NCBI RefSeq assembly: GCF_042096055.1
Contig: NZ_JBELMH010000001.1
Location: 62,001-126,000, forward strand
Length of the DNA: 64,000 nucleotides
DNA from: Citreimonas sp042096055
Lineage (GTDB): Bacteria > Pseudomonadota > Alphaproteobacteria > Rhodobacterales > Rhodobacteraceae
Reading direction: 5' to 3'
In this document: piece by piece, positions 36,219 through 44,691 of the stretch
How positions within the stretch are numbered: the stretch's first letter is position 1
Layout: each line of letters starts with the position of its first letter
Notes under the pieces: model-generated
Told to the model about the DNA's origin: nothing
Database searches by the model: none
Seen by the model: only the letters and a program-made list of their open reading frames with translations
Translations under genes and position numbers: made by a program

Positions 36219-36746
36219 CTAGAACGGGATCTCGTCGTCCAGATCGCGCGACGGTGCGCGCGAACCGCCGCCACCACCGCCACCGCTGCTGCCGCCGCCA
36301 TAGCCGGGGTCGTCGTAGCCGCCGCCGTAATCGCCGCCGCCGCCATAGCCGCCACCCTGGCCACCAGCACCACCGCCACCGCCGCCGCCTTCGCCGCGGC
36401 CGTCCAGCATGGTCAGCGTGCCGCCCACGCCGGCGACCACGATGTCGGTCGAATAACGGTCCTGGCCGGACTGGTCCTGCCACTTGCGGGTCTGCAGGCT
36501 GCCCTCGACATAGACCTTGCTGCCCTTCTTCAGGTACTGCTCGGCCACGCGCACCAGCCCGTCGCCGCGCAGCACCACGTTGTGCCACTCGGTGCGCTCG
36601 CGGCGCTCGCCTGTGCTGCGGTCCTTCCACTGCTCGGAGGTGGCGATGCGCAGGTTGCACAGCTTGCCGCCGTCCTGGAACGTGCGGACCTCGGGGTCGC
36701 GCCCCAGGTTGCCCACGATGATCACCTTGTTCACGGATCCGGCCAT
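36219..36746 (-). CDS. ssb: Single-stranded DNA-binding protein
   Basis: Binds single-stranded DNA in replication, repair and recombination. It has 175 residues from the ATG at 36746, with AAGGGGGC as ribosome site. An OB fold covers about 1-112 (SVNKVIIVGNLGRDPEVR, WHNVV, KKGSKVYVEGSLQTRKW); a glycine-rich linker follows (about 118-165), and the C-terminus is the acidic protein-interaction tip DDEIPF. A divergent transglycosylase gene lies 198 bases away. I saw no clear LexA box of the alphaproteobacterial type upstream. Confidence 0.95.
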   Translation of the reverse strand: MAGSVNKVIIVGNLGRDPEVRTFQDGGKLCNLRIATSEQWKDRSTGERRERTEWHNVVLRGDGLVRVAEQYLKKGSKVYVEGSLQTRKWQDQSGQDRYSTDIVVAGVGGTLTMLDGRGEGGGGGGGAGGQGGGYGGGGDYGGGYDDPGYGGGSSGGGGGGGSRAPSRDLDDEIPF

Positions 36747-36944
36747 TCTGCCCCCTTGCGAATCTCTGTCCTGGCTTCGTTGGCGACAAACTACATCACG
36801 CGCGCGGCGGAGATAAGGGCGCGACGGCCGATCCGGCGGCGCATCGCCCGAAAGCGACGCTGCGACACGAAGGACTCGCGCTCTGGCGAAAAGTGCGTAG
36901 CATGCGCGCAAAAGACGTTCTCATAACGGACCGGGGGGACCGCC

Positions 36945-37589
36945 ATGCGACCGACTGCATCCAGACCGCGTGCGACCACGCCATACCTGCGCGCCGCGCC
37001 GGCGCTGATCCTCGGCCTCGGGCTGACGATGGCCGCGACGCATGCCTTCGCCGACATCGTGTCGACCAAGTCGCGCCAGGGCCTCTTCGCCAGCAAGACC
37101 TCGGTCCTCGACGATCGCGCGGCCGAGCAATACAAGAGCTCGATCCGCCTGCAGCCGCCCAGCGTGGTCACGCCCACCAAGTACGGCGCGCTCGACGGCA
37201 CGGTGCCGAAATACCGCGGCGCCTATAACGGCGAATACGCCGGCCTCGCCCGTGACGCCGCGCGCCGCCACGGCATCCCCGAGGACCTATTCCTGCGCCT
37301 CGTCCAGCAGGAATCGCGCTTCAATCCCAAGGCGTTGTCGCACAAGGGCGCGATCGGTCTGGCGCAGCTGATGCCCGGCACCGCGCGCCTGCTGGGCGTC
37401 GATCCGCACGACCCGCTCGACAACCTCGAAGGCGGGGCGCGGTACCTGCGGATGATGCACGAGAAGTTCGGCTCGTGGCGGCTGGCGCTGGCGGCCTACA
37501 ATGCCGGCCCCGGCGCGGTCGAGAAGCACGGCGGCGTGCCGCCCTACCGCGAGACGCTGGGCTACGTGAAGGCGATCTGGGGCAGCTAG
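36945..37589 (+). CDS. Lytic transglycosylase (SLT domain)
   Basis: Periplasmic muramidase-like enzyme that cuts peptidoglycan with formation of 1,6-anhydro-MurNAc. It has 214 residues: a signal peptide (about 1-36, THAFA), a 60-residue linker, and an SLT domain (about 95-210) with the catalytic Glu in QQESRFNPKALS, then GAIGLAQLMPGTA and AYNAGPGAV. A GGGGGGA ribosome site precedes the ATG. The stop lies on a CTAG palindrome shared with the convergent gene. Confidence 0.92.
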   Translation: MRPTASRPRATTPYLRAAPALILGLGLTMAATHAFADIVSTKSRQGLFASKTSVLDDRAAEQYKSSIRLQPPSVVTPTKYGALDGTVPKYRGAYNGEYAGLARDAARRHGIPEDLFLRLVQQESRFNPKALSHKGAIGLAQLMPGTARLLGVDPHDPLDNLEGGARYLRMMHEKFGSWRLALAAYNAGPGAVEKHGGVPPYRETLGYVKAIWGS

Positions 37590-39256
37590 CCCGCGACGCG
37601 CCACTTGTAGGCGCGCGGCAGGTAGGCGATGTGCTGGTCCGCATCGATCACGTGCGGCGCCGCGTGCCGGAACAGCGCACGCCAGAACGGCTGGATCACC
37701 ACGCCCTGTTCGATCAGGATCGTCTGCAGCCGGCCCATCAGCACGCGCCGCGCGTCCGCCGACAGGATCCCGTTCGCCTCGTTCAGAAGCGCGTCGAAGG
37801 CGGGGTCCGCGAACCCCGTCTCGTTCCAGGCCGCGCCCGAGCGGTAGGCCAGCGACAGCACCTGCGTGCCCAGCGGCCGGTGGTTCCAGTCGGTCGTGCT
37901 GAACGGGAACTGCGTCCAGCCCTCCCAGTACATGGCGCGGGGCAGGATACGCCTCGACACGATCAGGCCCGCGTCGCGCAGTTGCACCGCCACCGCGTCG
38001 GCGGTCGGCCGGCGCAGGTCGTCGTCGACCGAGATCAGCACGTGGTCATAGTCCGACATGCCGGCCTGCACCATGATCGCGCGCGCCTGCCGCGGATCGT
38101 AGGGCAGGCGCGTGACCGATCCGTCGTATTCGGGATGCATCGGGCCCACGTGGCAGTTCTCGGCCGGGATGCCGCGTCCGTGCACGCCCAGTTCCAGGCA
38201 GATCGCGTTGTCGACCGCCATGGTCAGCGCGCGCCGTACGCGCATGTCGGCATAGGGCCGGCGCCCGCTGCCGTCCTCGGCTTGCTGGTTCGCCCGCACC
38301 ACCACGGTCGAGCCGCTGTCGATCGCGGATTTCTTCCACCCCAGCGCGTCCATCTCGTCCACCTGGCCGCCGATCGTCTCGTAGAGCACGTCGACCTCGC
38401 CCGCCGCCGCCGCGGCGACCCAATTGCGCGGGTCGGTGCCGAGATCGACCAGCTCCAGCCGGTCGAGGTGCCAGCCTCCGAAGGGCAGGGCGTCGTAGCC
38501 CCACCAGGGATGCTCGGTCTTCTCCAGCACGGCGCGCTCGCCCGGCAGGTGCGTGGTGACGCGCATCGGGCCGGTGCCGATCAGGGCGGAAAGCGCATCG
38601 TCGGGGTCGTAATCCGCATGAACGATCGCGGCGGGATAATCCGCCATTCCGGGGATCAGCGTGATGTCCGACCGCGTCGGCCGCAGGCGGACGGTGGCGT
38701 CGTCGAGCACCGCGATCGCGCCGTCTGCCGCGCGCCCGGTCGCCAGGTCGATCAGCGAGGCCATGCGCGCGGCCATCGAGTTGCCTTGCACCGAGACGTC
38801 GCACCACCGCTCGATGTTGCGTGCCACGTCCGAGGCCGTAAAGGGCTCGCCGTTCGACCACGTGACGCCGGGGCGCACGTGCAGGACGTATTCCATCGCG
38901 TCGTCCGAGGCGTCCCAGTGCGACAGCAGCATCCCGTGGAACGACCCGTCCGAGTTGTACTCGACCAGGTATTCCAGCGTGCCGTGGGTGACATAGGCCA
39001 TCTGCGGCCAGTCGTAGGTGCGCGGATCGCGGTGGTCGCGCACGTCGCATTGCAGCCGGATCATGCCGCCCGTAGGCCCCGCCTGTTGCGCGCGCGCCGG
39101 CGCCGGCAAGCCCGCCAGCGCGCAGGCCGCGGCGGTCGTCATGCCCAGCGCGGTGGCCTGCGACAGGAATTCGCGCCGGCTCAGCCGGCCGGCGGCCAGG
39201 TCGGCGGCGCAGGCGCGCGCGGCGGGGTGGACCGGGGATGGGCGGCGAGGTGTCAT
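37586..39256 (-). CDS. ABC transporter solute-binding protein, family 5 (peptide/nickel type), Tat-exported
   Basis: Periplasmic substrate-binding protein of 556 residues. The N-terminus has a Tat signal (LSRREFLSQA, about 25-34) followed by a hydrophobic stretch and APARAQQ. Family 5 features include YNSDGSFHGMLLSHWDAS, WSNGEPFTASDVARNIERW and the C-terminal IEQGVVIQPFWRAL. The ATG at 39256 is chosen over a longer reading. No permease or ATPase genes are close, so the transporter partners lie elsewhere. The ligand cannot be assigned. Confidence 0.88.
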   Translation of the reverse strand: MTPRRPSPVHPAARACAADLAAGRLSRREFLSQATALGMTTAAACALAGLPAPARAQQAGPTGGMIRLQCDVRDHRDPRTYDWPQMAYVTHGTLEYLVEYNSDGSFHGMLLSHWDASDDAMEYVLHVRPGVTWSNGEPFTASDVARNIERWCDVSVQGNSMAARMASLIDLATGRAADGAIAVLDDATVRLRPTRSDITLIPGMADYPAAIVHADYDPDDALSALIGTGPMRVTTHLPGERAVLEKTEHPWWGYDALPFGGWHLDRLELVDLGTDPRNWVAAAAAGEVDVLYETIGGQVDEMDALGWKKSAIDSGSTVVVRANQQAEDGSGRRPYADMRVRRALTMAVDNAICLELGVHGRGIPAENCHVGPMHPEYDGSVTRLPYDPRQARAIMVQAGMSDYDHVLISVDDDLRRPTADAVAVQLRDAGLIVSRRILPRAMYWEGWTQFPFSTTDWNHRPLGTQVLSLAYRSGAAWNETGFADPAFDALLNEANGILSADARRVLMGRLQTILIEQGVVIQPFWRALFRHAAPHVIDADQHIAYLPRAYKWRVAG

Positions 39257-39370
39257 GCATGCTCCGGCGATCGGGGCTTCATGCAACGCCCTTCGCGGCG
39301 GGGCGTCAACGGGCGGATTGCCGCGATCGTGCGACAAAGGCCGGTTTTCGTTCACGAAGGGATCAGCCTG

Positions 39371-40270
39371 CTATAGCGCCCGCGCATCCACAGGTCGCCA
39401 ACCGCCCATGCGCGCGCGGAACCACGTGCGCTGCCGCTTGGCGAATTGCCGCGTCAGGATCGTGCCGCGCTCGACGGCCTCGTCCAGCGACAGCGCGCCG
39501 TCGAGATACGCCATCAGTTCCGCCGCGCCGATCGCCTTGGCCGAGGGACGGTCGGGCGACCAGGCGGGGCGGTTGGCGCGCGCCTCGTCCAGCGCGCCGC
39601 CCTCGACCATCGCGCGGAAACGGCCGGCGATGCGCGCGTTCAGCCAGTCGGGCGGCGCCTCGACCAGCAGCGGCTGCGCGCGGTCCAGCGGCAGCAGCGG
39701 CGGCGGCGTGTCGGCCTGCCACTCAGTCAGCCCGCGCCCCGTCGCGGTCAGCACCTCCCAGGCGCGCATCACGCGGCGCGGGTTCATCAGGTCGATCCCG
39801 CCGCGCGTCCGTGCGTCAAGTGCCGCGACCAGCGCACCCAGCCCGTCGCGGGCCAGCCGATCCTCGGCCTCGGCGCGCACCGCCGCGGGCGTGGGCGGGA
39901 TCTCGGCCAGCCCCTCGGTCAGCGCGCGGAAATACAGCCCCGTGCCGCCCGTCACGATCACCCGGCCCGCAGCCAACAGCGGCGACACCTCGCGCAGCCA
40001 GTCGCCCACGGAATAGGCGACGTCGCCGGGCACGTGTCCGTAAAGCGCATGCGGCGCCCGCGATTCGTCCGCCGCCGAGGGCCGCGCCGTCAGCACCCGC
40101 CAGTCGTCGAACACCTGGATCGCGTCGGCGTTGACGATCGTGCCGCCCTGCGCCTCGGCGATCGCCAGCGCCAGCGCCGACTTGCCGCTGGCCGTCGGCC
40201 CCGCGATCAGCACCGGCCGGTCGGCATCCAGCCCGTCCAGCAGGCGTTTCACGGGATCTGATGGCGCCAT
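39371..40270 (-). CDS. miaA: tRNA dimethylallyltransferase
   Basis: Adds a dimethylallyl group to A37 of tRNAs reading UNN codons. It has 299 residues from the ATG at 40270, which has GAGGAA 5 bases before it; a start at 40297 is possible. Signatures: P-loop GPTASGKSALA, INADAIQVF-like IVNADAIQVFDDW, VGGTGLYFRAL-like VTGGTGLYFRAL, and the C-terminal AKRQRTWFR. It stands alone between the solute-binding protein and pyrH, divergent from pyrH. Confidence 0.94.
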   Translation of the reverse strand: MAPSDPVKRLLDGLDADRPVLIAGPTASGKSALALAIAEAQGGTIVNADAIQVFDDWRVLTARPSAADESRAPHALYGHVPGDVAYSVGDWLREVSPLLAAGRVIVTGGTGLYFRALTEGLAEIPPTPAAVRAEAEDRLARDGLGALVAALDARTRGGIDLMNPRRVMRAWEVLTATGRGLTEWQADTPPPLLPLDRAQPLLVEAPPDWLNARIAGRFRAMVEGGALDEARANRPAWSPDRPSAKAIGAAELMAYLDGALSLDEAVERGTILTRQFAKRQRTWFRARMGGWRPVDARAL

Positions 40271-40372
40271 GCGTTCCTCGGGGTCGGCGGCGGGCATCCC
40301 GCCATTGCAGCGCCCCGGGATTTACGACAAACAGGGCCGCGATCCCAGCCCGCCCAAAAACGGAGTGACGGC

Positions 40373-41116
40373 ATGACCGCCCAGCCCAGCCAAGAGCCCC
40401 AGAAGGAGACGACCTACAGGCGCGTCCTGCTCAAGATTTCCGGCGAGGCGCTCATGGGCGACCAGGGCTTCGGCCTGCACCCGCCGACCGTCCAGCGCAT
40501 CGCCCGCGAGGTCCAGAGCGTGCACGAACTGGGCGTCGAGATCTGCATGGTCATCGGCGGCGGCAACATCTTCCGCGGCCTCGCCGGCTCGGCCCAGGGG
40601 ATGGAGCGCACCACAGCCGACTACATGGGCATGCTCGCCACCGTGATGAACGCGCTGGCGATGCAATCCGCGCTGGAAGGCCTCGGCGTCTTCACCCGCG
40701 TGATCAGCGCCATCCGCATGGACGAGGTGGCCGAGCCCTATATCCGCCGCCGCGCCGTGCGCCATCTGGAAAAGAAGCGCGTCTGCATCTTCGCCGCCGG
40801 CACCGGCAACCCGTACTTCACCACCGACACCGCCGCGACCCTGCGCGCGAACGAGATGGCCTGCGAGGCGATCTTCAAGGGCACGAAGGTGGACGGCGTC
40901 TACGACAAGGACCCGATGAAGCACGCCGACGCGGTCCGCTACGACACCGTCAGCTACGACGATTGCCTGCAGAAGAACCTCAAGGTGATGGACGCCTCGG
41001 CGATCGCGCTGGCGCGCGACAACAGCCTGCCGATCATCGTCTTCTCGCTGGACGAACCGGGCGGCTTCAAGGGCATCCTGGCCGGCCGGGGCACCTACAC
41101 GCGGGTGCACGGCTAG
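40373..41116 (+). CDS. pyrH: UMP kinase
   Basis: Phosphorylates UMP to UDP; hexameric amino-acid-kinase fold of 247 residues. Signatures: LLKISGEALMGDQGFG (about 18-33), VIGGGNIFRG (about 58-67), TPYFTTDTAA-like GNPYFTTDTAATLRA, and KVDGVYDKDP. GGAG lies before the ATG. It is the first gene of the pyrH-frr-uppS cluster, here separated from frr by an inverted regulator gene. Confidence 0.95.
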   Translation: MTAQPSQEPQKETTYRRVLLKISGEALMGDQGFGLHPPTVQRIAREVQSVHELGVEICMVIGGGNIFRGLAGSAQGMERTTADYMGMLATVMNALAMQSALEGLGVFTRVISAIRMDEVAEPYIRRRAVRHLEKKRVCIFAAGTGNPYFTTDTAATLRANEMACEAIFKGTKVDGVYDKDPMKHADAVRYDTVSYDDCLQKNLKVMDASAIALARDNSLPIIVFSLDEPGGFKGILAGRGTYTRVHG

Positions 41117-41139
41117 GCCGTTGGGTCCGCGCGCGGCCC

Positions 41140-42138
41140 TCAGGCGGGCTGCGCGCCGGTTTCCGCCGCTTGCGCCCGCGCCGGGCCGAACAGCGCGCCC
41201 GCGCGCAGGTCGCGCGGCGACAGCGCGTATTGCTCGCGGAAGCTGCGCGTGAAGGACGACGGCGATTCGAAGCCGGCGGCGCCCGCGATGTCCGCGATCG
41301 GGCGCATCGTGCGCTCGACCAGCAGGCGGGCATGGTCCAGCCGCAGCGCCACGTAGACCCGCGCGGGCGACGCACCCTCGATCCGCTGGCAGCGGCTGCG
41401 CAGCTGCTTCGGGCTAAGCCCCAGCAGGCGCGCGATCTCGGTCAGGCTCAGCGGCTCGGCGATATGGGCGCCCATGATCGCCTTCATCCGCGCGATCAGC
41501 GGATCGCCCGGCGGGGTCGCCACGCCGTCCTCGGGGGCGGGCAGGGCGCCGCGCTCGCAGGCCGGCAGCAATCCCTCGGCATGCAGCCCGCGCGCGGCGG
41601 CATGCGCCAGCGCCGGCGCGCTGCGCCCGGCGACCCAGTCCAGCAGCGCCGCCCCCGTGGCCAGCCCGCCGCGACAGGTCAGCCGCGCGCCGTCATGCAC
41701 GAAATCCGCGTCCTCGTGCGTGATCGGCCGGGGCGGCGGAAACGGACCCAGTGGTTCTGGCGCGGGCGGCAGCACCGCGCGGTGCCCGTCGAGATACCCC
41801 AGCGCCGACAGCACGTGCGCGCCGTGGCCCAGCCCTCCCAGCGTGGCGCCGCGCGCCGCCGCCAGCCGCAGCGCGTCGCGCAGCCGCATCGGCATGTAGA
41901 GCGCCGCGTCCGGCCCGCCCGCGATCAGCAGCAGGTCGGCCGAGGCCAGCGCCGCGGCCTCCGCATCCGGCGCCACCGCGACGCCGTCGGCGGACAGGAC
42001 CGGCGCACCGGTCACGGTATCGGTGACCAGCACCGCCGCCCCGTCGCCCGCCGCGCGCCTGACGCTGCGCACCAGTGCGGCCGTCAGCGCATGGTCGAGC
42101 ATCGGAAACGCCTCGCACAGGATCATCGCGATCTGCAT
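41140..42138 (-). CDS. GlxA-family AraC-type transcriptional regulator
   Basis: A 332-residue regulator with an N-terminal class I glutamine amidotransferase-like (DJ-1/PfpI) domain (about 3-185) and a C-terminal AraC HTH domain (about 225-320; LSLTEIARLLGLSPKQLRSRCQ, IADIAGAAGFESPSSFTRSFR). The nucleophile elbow that usually reads CSGA or CTGA is GLGHGA here, and the following TTHW motif is changed to AVLPP, so the domain probably binds a ligand only. The ATG at 42138 has AAGGGG at good spacing; a GTG 6 bases upstream does not. It is inserted between pyrH and frr in the opposite direction. Confidence 0.88.
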   Translation of the reverse strand: MQIAMILCEAFPMLDHALTAALVRSVRRAAGDGAAVLVTDTVTGAPVLSADGVAVAPDAEAAALASADLLLIAGGPDAALYMPMRLRDALRLAAARGATLGGLGHGAHVLSALGYLDGHRAVLPPAPEPLGPFPPPRPITHEDADFVHDGARLTCRGGLATGAALLDWVAGRSAPALAHAAARGLHAEGLLPACERGALPAPEDGVATPPGDPLIARMKAIMGAHIAEPLSLTEIARLLGLSPKQLRSRCQRIEGASPARVYVALRLDHARLLVERTMRPIADIAGAAGFESPSSFTRSFREQYALSPRDLRAGALFGPARAQAAETGAQPA

Positions 42139-42213
42139 GTCCACCCCTTCGATGCAGGCTTTCCCAGTTCGCGCCCATCATCCGCGAACCCGGTGAAGGG
42201 GCGGTAAACGCGC

Positions 42214-42236
42214 GCGCGAAACAGGTCGTTTCGCGC
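42214..42236. promoter_or_regulatory. Perfect 9-5-9 palindrome between the GlxA-type gene and frr
   Basis: GCGCGAAAC at 42214-42222 and GTTTCGCGC at 42228-42236, spacer AGGTC. It lies 76 bases before the regulator and 105 before frr, with no T tract. Candidate operator for the GlxA-type regulator. Confidence 0.45.
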
Positions 42237-42340
42237 ATGCCGCGCGCCGGCAAGGGGTCGCGAAAACCGCCCCGCCTCTGGTCAAGGCCGCGTCACCTGC
42301 GCTAATAGGCGCCCAAATGGCTGCAACAGGCGGGAACACA

Positions 42341-42904
42341 ATGTCCGAAGAGTTCGAACTGGATACCGACGATCTGAAACGGCGCATGGATGGCGCCATG
42401 GCGAACCTGCGCACCGAATTCGCCAGCCTGCGCACCGGGCGGGCCTCGGCCTCGATGCTCGAGCCCGTGCAGGTCGAGGCCTACGGCCAGATGACGCCGA
42501 TCAACCAGGTGGGCACGGTCAACGTGCCCGAACCGCGCATGGTCACGATCAACGTCTGGGACAAGGGCCTCGTCAACAAGGTCGAGAAGGCGATCCGCGA
42601 AAGCGGCCTGGGGATCAACCCGCAGATGAACGGCACGATCATCATGCTGCCGATCCCCGAGCTCAACGAGGAACGCCGCCGCGAGCTGACCAAGGTCGCC
42701 GGCCAGTACGCCGAGCATGGACGCGTCTCGATCCGCAACATCCGCCGCGACGGCATGGACCAGATCAAGAAGGCCAAGTCCGACGGCATGTCCGAGGACG
42801 ACCAGAAGTTCTGGGAGACCGAGGTGCAGCAGCTGACCGACGCCTACATCAAGAAGATCGACGAGGCGCTCGAGGGCAAGCAGGCCGAGATCATGCAGGT
42901 CTGA
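42341..42904 (+). CDS. frr: Ribosome recycling factor
   Basis: Splits the post-termination ribosome together with EF-G. It has 187 residues from the ATG at 42341 (MSEEFELDTDDL), the family length; an in-frame ATG at 42317 would add eight residues. Signatures: LRTGRASASML, INQVGTVNVPEPR, IPELNEERRRELTKVA, VSIRNIRRD and a C-terminal helix (EIMQV). Next in the cluster is uppS, 276 bases downstream, with repeat copy B between them. Confidence 0.95.
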   Translation: MSEEFELDTDDLKRRMDGAMANLRTEFASLRTGRASASMLEPVQVEAYGQMTPINQVGTVNVPEPRMVTINVWDKGLVNKVEKAIRESGLGINPQMNGTIIMLPIPELNEERRRELTKVAGQYAEHGRVSIRNIRRDGMDQIKKAKSDGMSEDDQKFWETEVQQLTDAYIKKIDEALEGKQAEIMQV

Positions 42905-42961
42905 TACGCCCGCATCGGCGCCCCCGCGCGGGGCGCCCGCAGGCCCGCTTGCGGCGGCGTT

Positions 42962-43037
42962 TCCTAACGAAGGATGAATCCGTCTCTGGAAGTCATTGAA
43001 ATCGTTGGGGCGCCTGGGTGCCCCACCGTGGGACACC
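42962..43037. repeat. 75-base intergenic element, copy B
   Basis: Second copy of the element at 7126-7200, in the same orientation relative to the plus strand. It shares ATCCGTCTCTG, CATTGAAATC, GGGCG and GTGGGACACC at identical spacing. The inverted repeat (43017-43025 and 43029-43037) has one mismatch. Located between frr and uppS, 144 bases before the latter. Confidence 0.75.
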
Positions 43038-43180
43038 GGTTTCGACCGCCCCGCCGCGCCGCAGGCGGAAGACCCGCACGGGTCGCCATGCCACGACCGC
43101 CCGATTTCGCCGCATTGCCCGGTAGCAGCCGGCGAGGGGGGGCGTTATTGTCGCAGGCGTGCCGAATGCAAGGATACACG

Positions 43181-43906
43181 ATGCCCGATTCCTTCCGTGA
43201 AACCGGTGGCCCGCGCCATGTGGCCATCATCATGGACGGCAACGGGCGATGGGCGACCATGCGCCACCGGCCGCGCCTGTTCGGCCACCATGCCGGCGCC
43301 CGCCGCGTCCGCGAGGTCGTCGAGGCCTGCCCGGGCTTCGGGATCAAGTACCTCACGATCTTCGCCTTCTCGACCGAGAACTGGCGCCGCACCCAGGTCG
43401 AGGTCGCCGGCCTCATGAGCCTGTTCCGCCGCTACATCACCAAGGAGATGCAGGCCTTCGTCAAGGAGAACGTCCGCGTCCGCTTCATCGGCGACCGGCC
43501 GCGCCTGGACGCCAAGCTGCGCGCCCTGATGGACGAGGCCGAGGCCATGACCGCCCATTGCACCGGCACCAACCTGACGATCGCCCTGAACTACGGCGGC
43601 CGCGACGAGGTCGCGCGCGCCACGCGCCGCCTGGCCGAGGACGTGCGCGACGGCCGCCTCCACCCCGAGGACGTGAACGAGGAAACCTTGCCGCGCTACC
43701 TGGACACCCACGTGCTGCCCGACCCCGATCTCGTGATCCGCACCAGCGGCGAGGCGCGGGTCTCAAACTTCCTTCTGTGGCAATCGGCCTATTCCGAATA
43801 CATCTTCGTCGACACGCTCTGGCCCGATTTCGGCGCCGACGAGCTGGGGCGCCTGCTGTGCGCCTTCGCCGAACGCGATCGCCGCTACGGCGCGGTGAAG
43901 GCATGA
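43181..43906 (+). CDS. uppS: Undecaprenyl diphosphate synthase (di-trans,poly-cis)
   Basis: Cis-prenyltransferase that makes the C55 lipid carrier for peptidoglycan and O-antigen. It has 241 residues. Start at the ATG at 43181, with AAGGA 6 bases before it; an ATG at 43166 has no such site. Signatures: IIMDGNGRWA (about 16-25) with the catalytic Asp, FAFSTENWRR, NYGGRDE, and RTSGEARVSNFLLWQSAYSEY. It overlaps cdsA by ATGA. Confidence 0.95.
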   Translation: MPDSFRETGGPRHVAIIMDGNGRWATMRHRPRLFGHHAGARRVREVVEACPGFGIKYLTIFAFSTENWRRTQVEVAGLMSLFRRYITKEMQAFVKENVRVRFIGDRPRLDAKLRALMDEAEAMTAHCTGTNLTIALNYGGRDEVARATRRLAEDVRDGRLHPEDVNEETLPRYLDTHVLPDPDLVIRTSGEARVSNFLLWQSAYSEYIFVDTLWPDFGADELGRLLCAFAERDRRYGAVKA

Positions 43907-44691
43907 GCGGGGCGCGCTGGGACGATCTCGCCGTCCGGCTGGGTTCGGGCGCGGTGCTGGTGGCGCTGGGCCTAGGCGCGGTCTGGCTGGGCGGACTGTG
44001 GTTCCACGCCCTGATCGCCGTCGTCTGCGGCGTCATGGTGTGGGAGCTGGTGGTCATGCTCGACGCCGGCCGCCAGCGCAGCCAGTACCTGCTGGCCGGC
44101 GCCACCGCGGCCGCGGCGATGATCTCGATCGAACTGCCGCCCGCCTTCGCGCTACCGCTTCTGCTAGCGCCGTCGATGCTGGGCCTCGGGCGGATGCAGA
44201 CCGGTGGCGTGACCTACGCGGTCTTTACCGCGACGATCCTGCTGGCCGGCTACGGCATGATGGCGCTGCGCGACGATTTCGGCCTGTGGTGGATGCTGTG
44301 GCTGGTGCTGGTCGTCGTGGTCACCGACGTGGGCGGCTACTTCGCCGGGCGCTATTTCGGCGGGCCGAAGCTGTGGCCCCGCGTCAGCCCCAAGAAGACC
44401 TGGTCCGGCGCCGTCGCCGGCTGGGCCGCGGCCGCGGTGGTCGGCCTGCTGTTCGCCGGCACGGACGAGGCGGGGCTGGGCCTGGTCGGCATCTCGATCG
44501 CGGTCAGCATGGCCAGCCAGATCGGTGACATCACCGAAAGCGCAATCAAGCGGCGCGCGGGCGTCAAGGACAGCTCGAACCTGCTGCCGGGGCATGGCGG
44601 CCTGCTCGACCGGTTCGACGGGATGCTCGGCGGCGCGCTGTTCATCGTCATCGCCGGCCAGATCGTGAATTTCCCGCCGGGCGTCGCATGA
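43903..44691 (+). CDS. cdsA: Phosphatidate cytidylyltransferase
   Basis: Inner-membrane enzyme that forms CDP-diacylglycerol from phosphatidate and CTP. It has 262 residues with seven or eight helices. The CTP-transferase signature lies near the C-terminus: SQIGDITESAIKRRAGVKDSS, LLPGHGGLLDRFDG (about 205-245). It overlaps uppS (ATGA) upstream and dxr (ATGA) downstream, so the three are translated together. Confidence 0.94.
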   Translation: MSGARWDDLAVRLGSGAVLVALGLGAVWLGGLWFHALIAVVCGVMVWELVVMLDAGRQRSQYLLAGATAAAAMISIELPPAFALPLLLAPSMLGLGRMQTGGVTYAVFTATILLAGYGMMALRDDFGLWWMLWLVLVVVVTDVGGYFAGRYFGGPKLWPRVSPKKTWSGAVAGWAAAAVVGLLFAGTDEAGLGLVGISIAVSMASQIGDITESAIKRRAGVKDSSNLLPGHGGLLDRFDGMLGGALFIVIAGQIVNFPPGVA

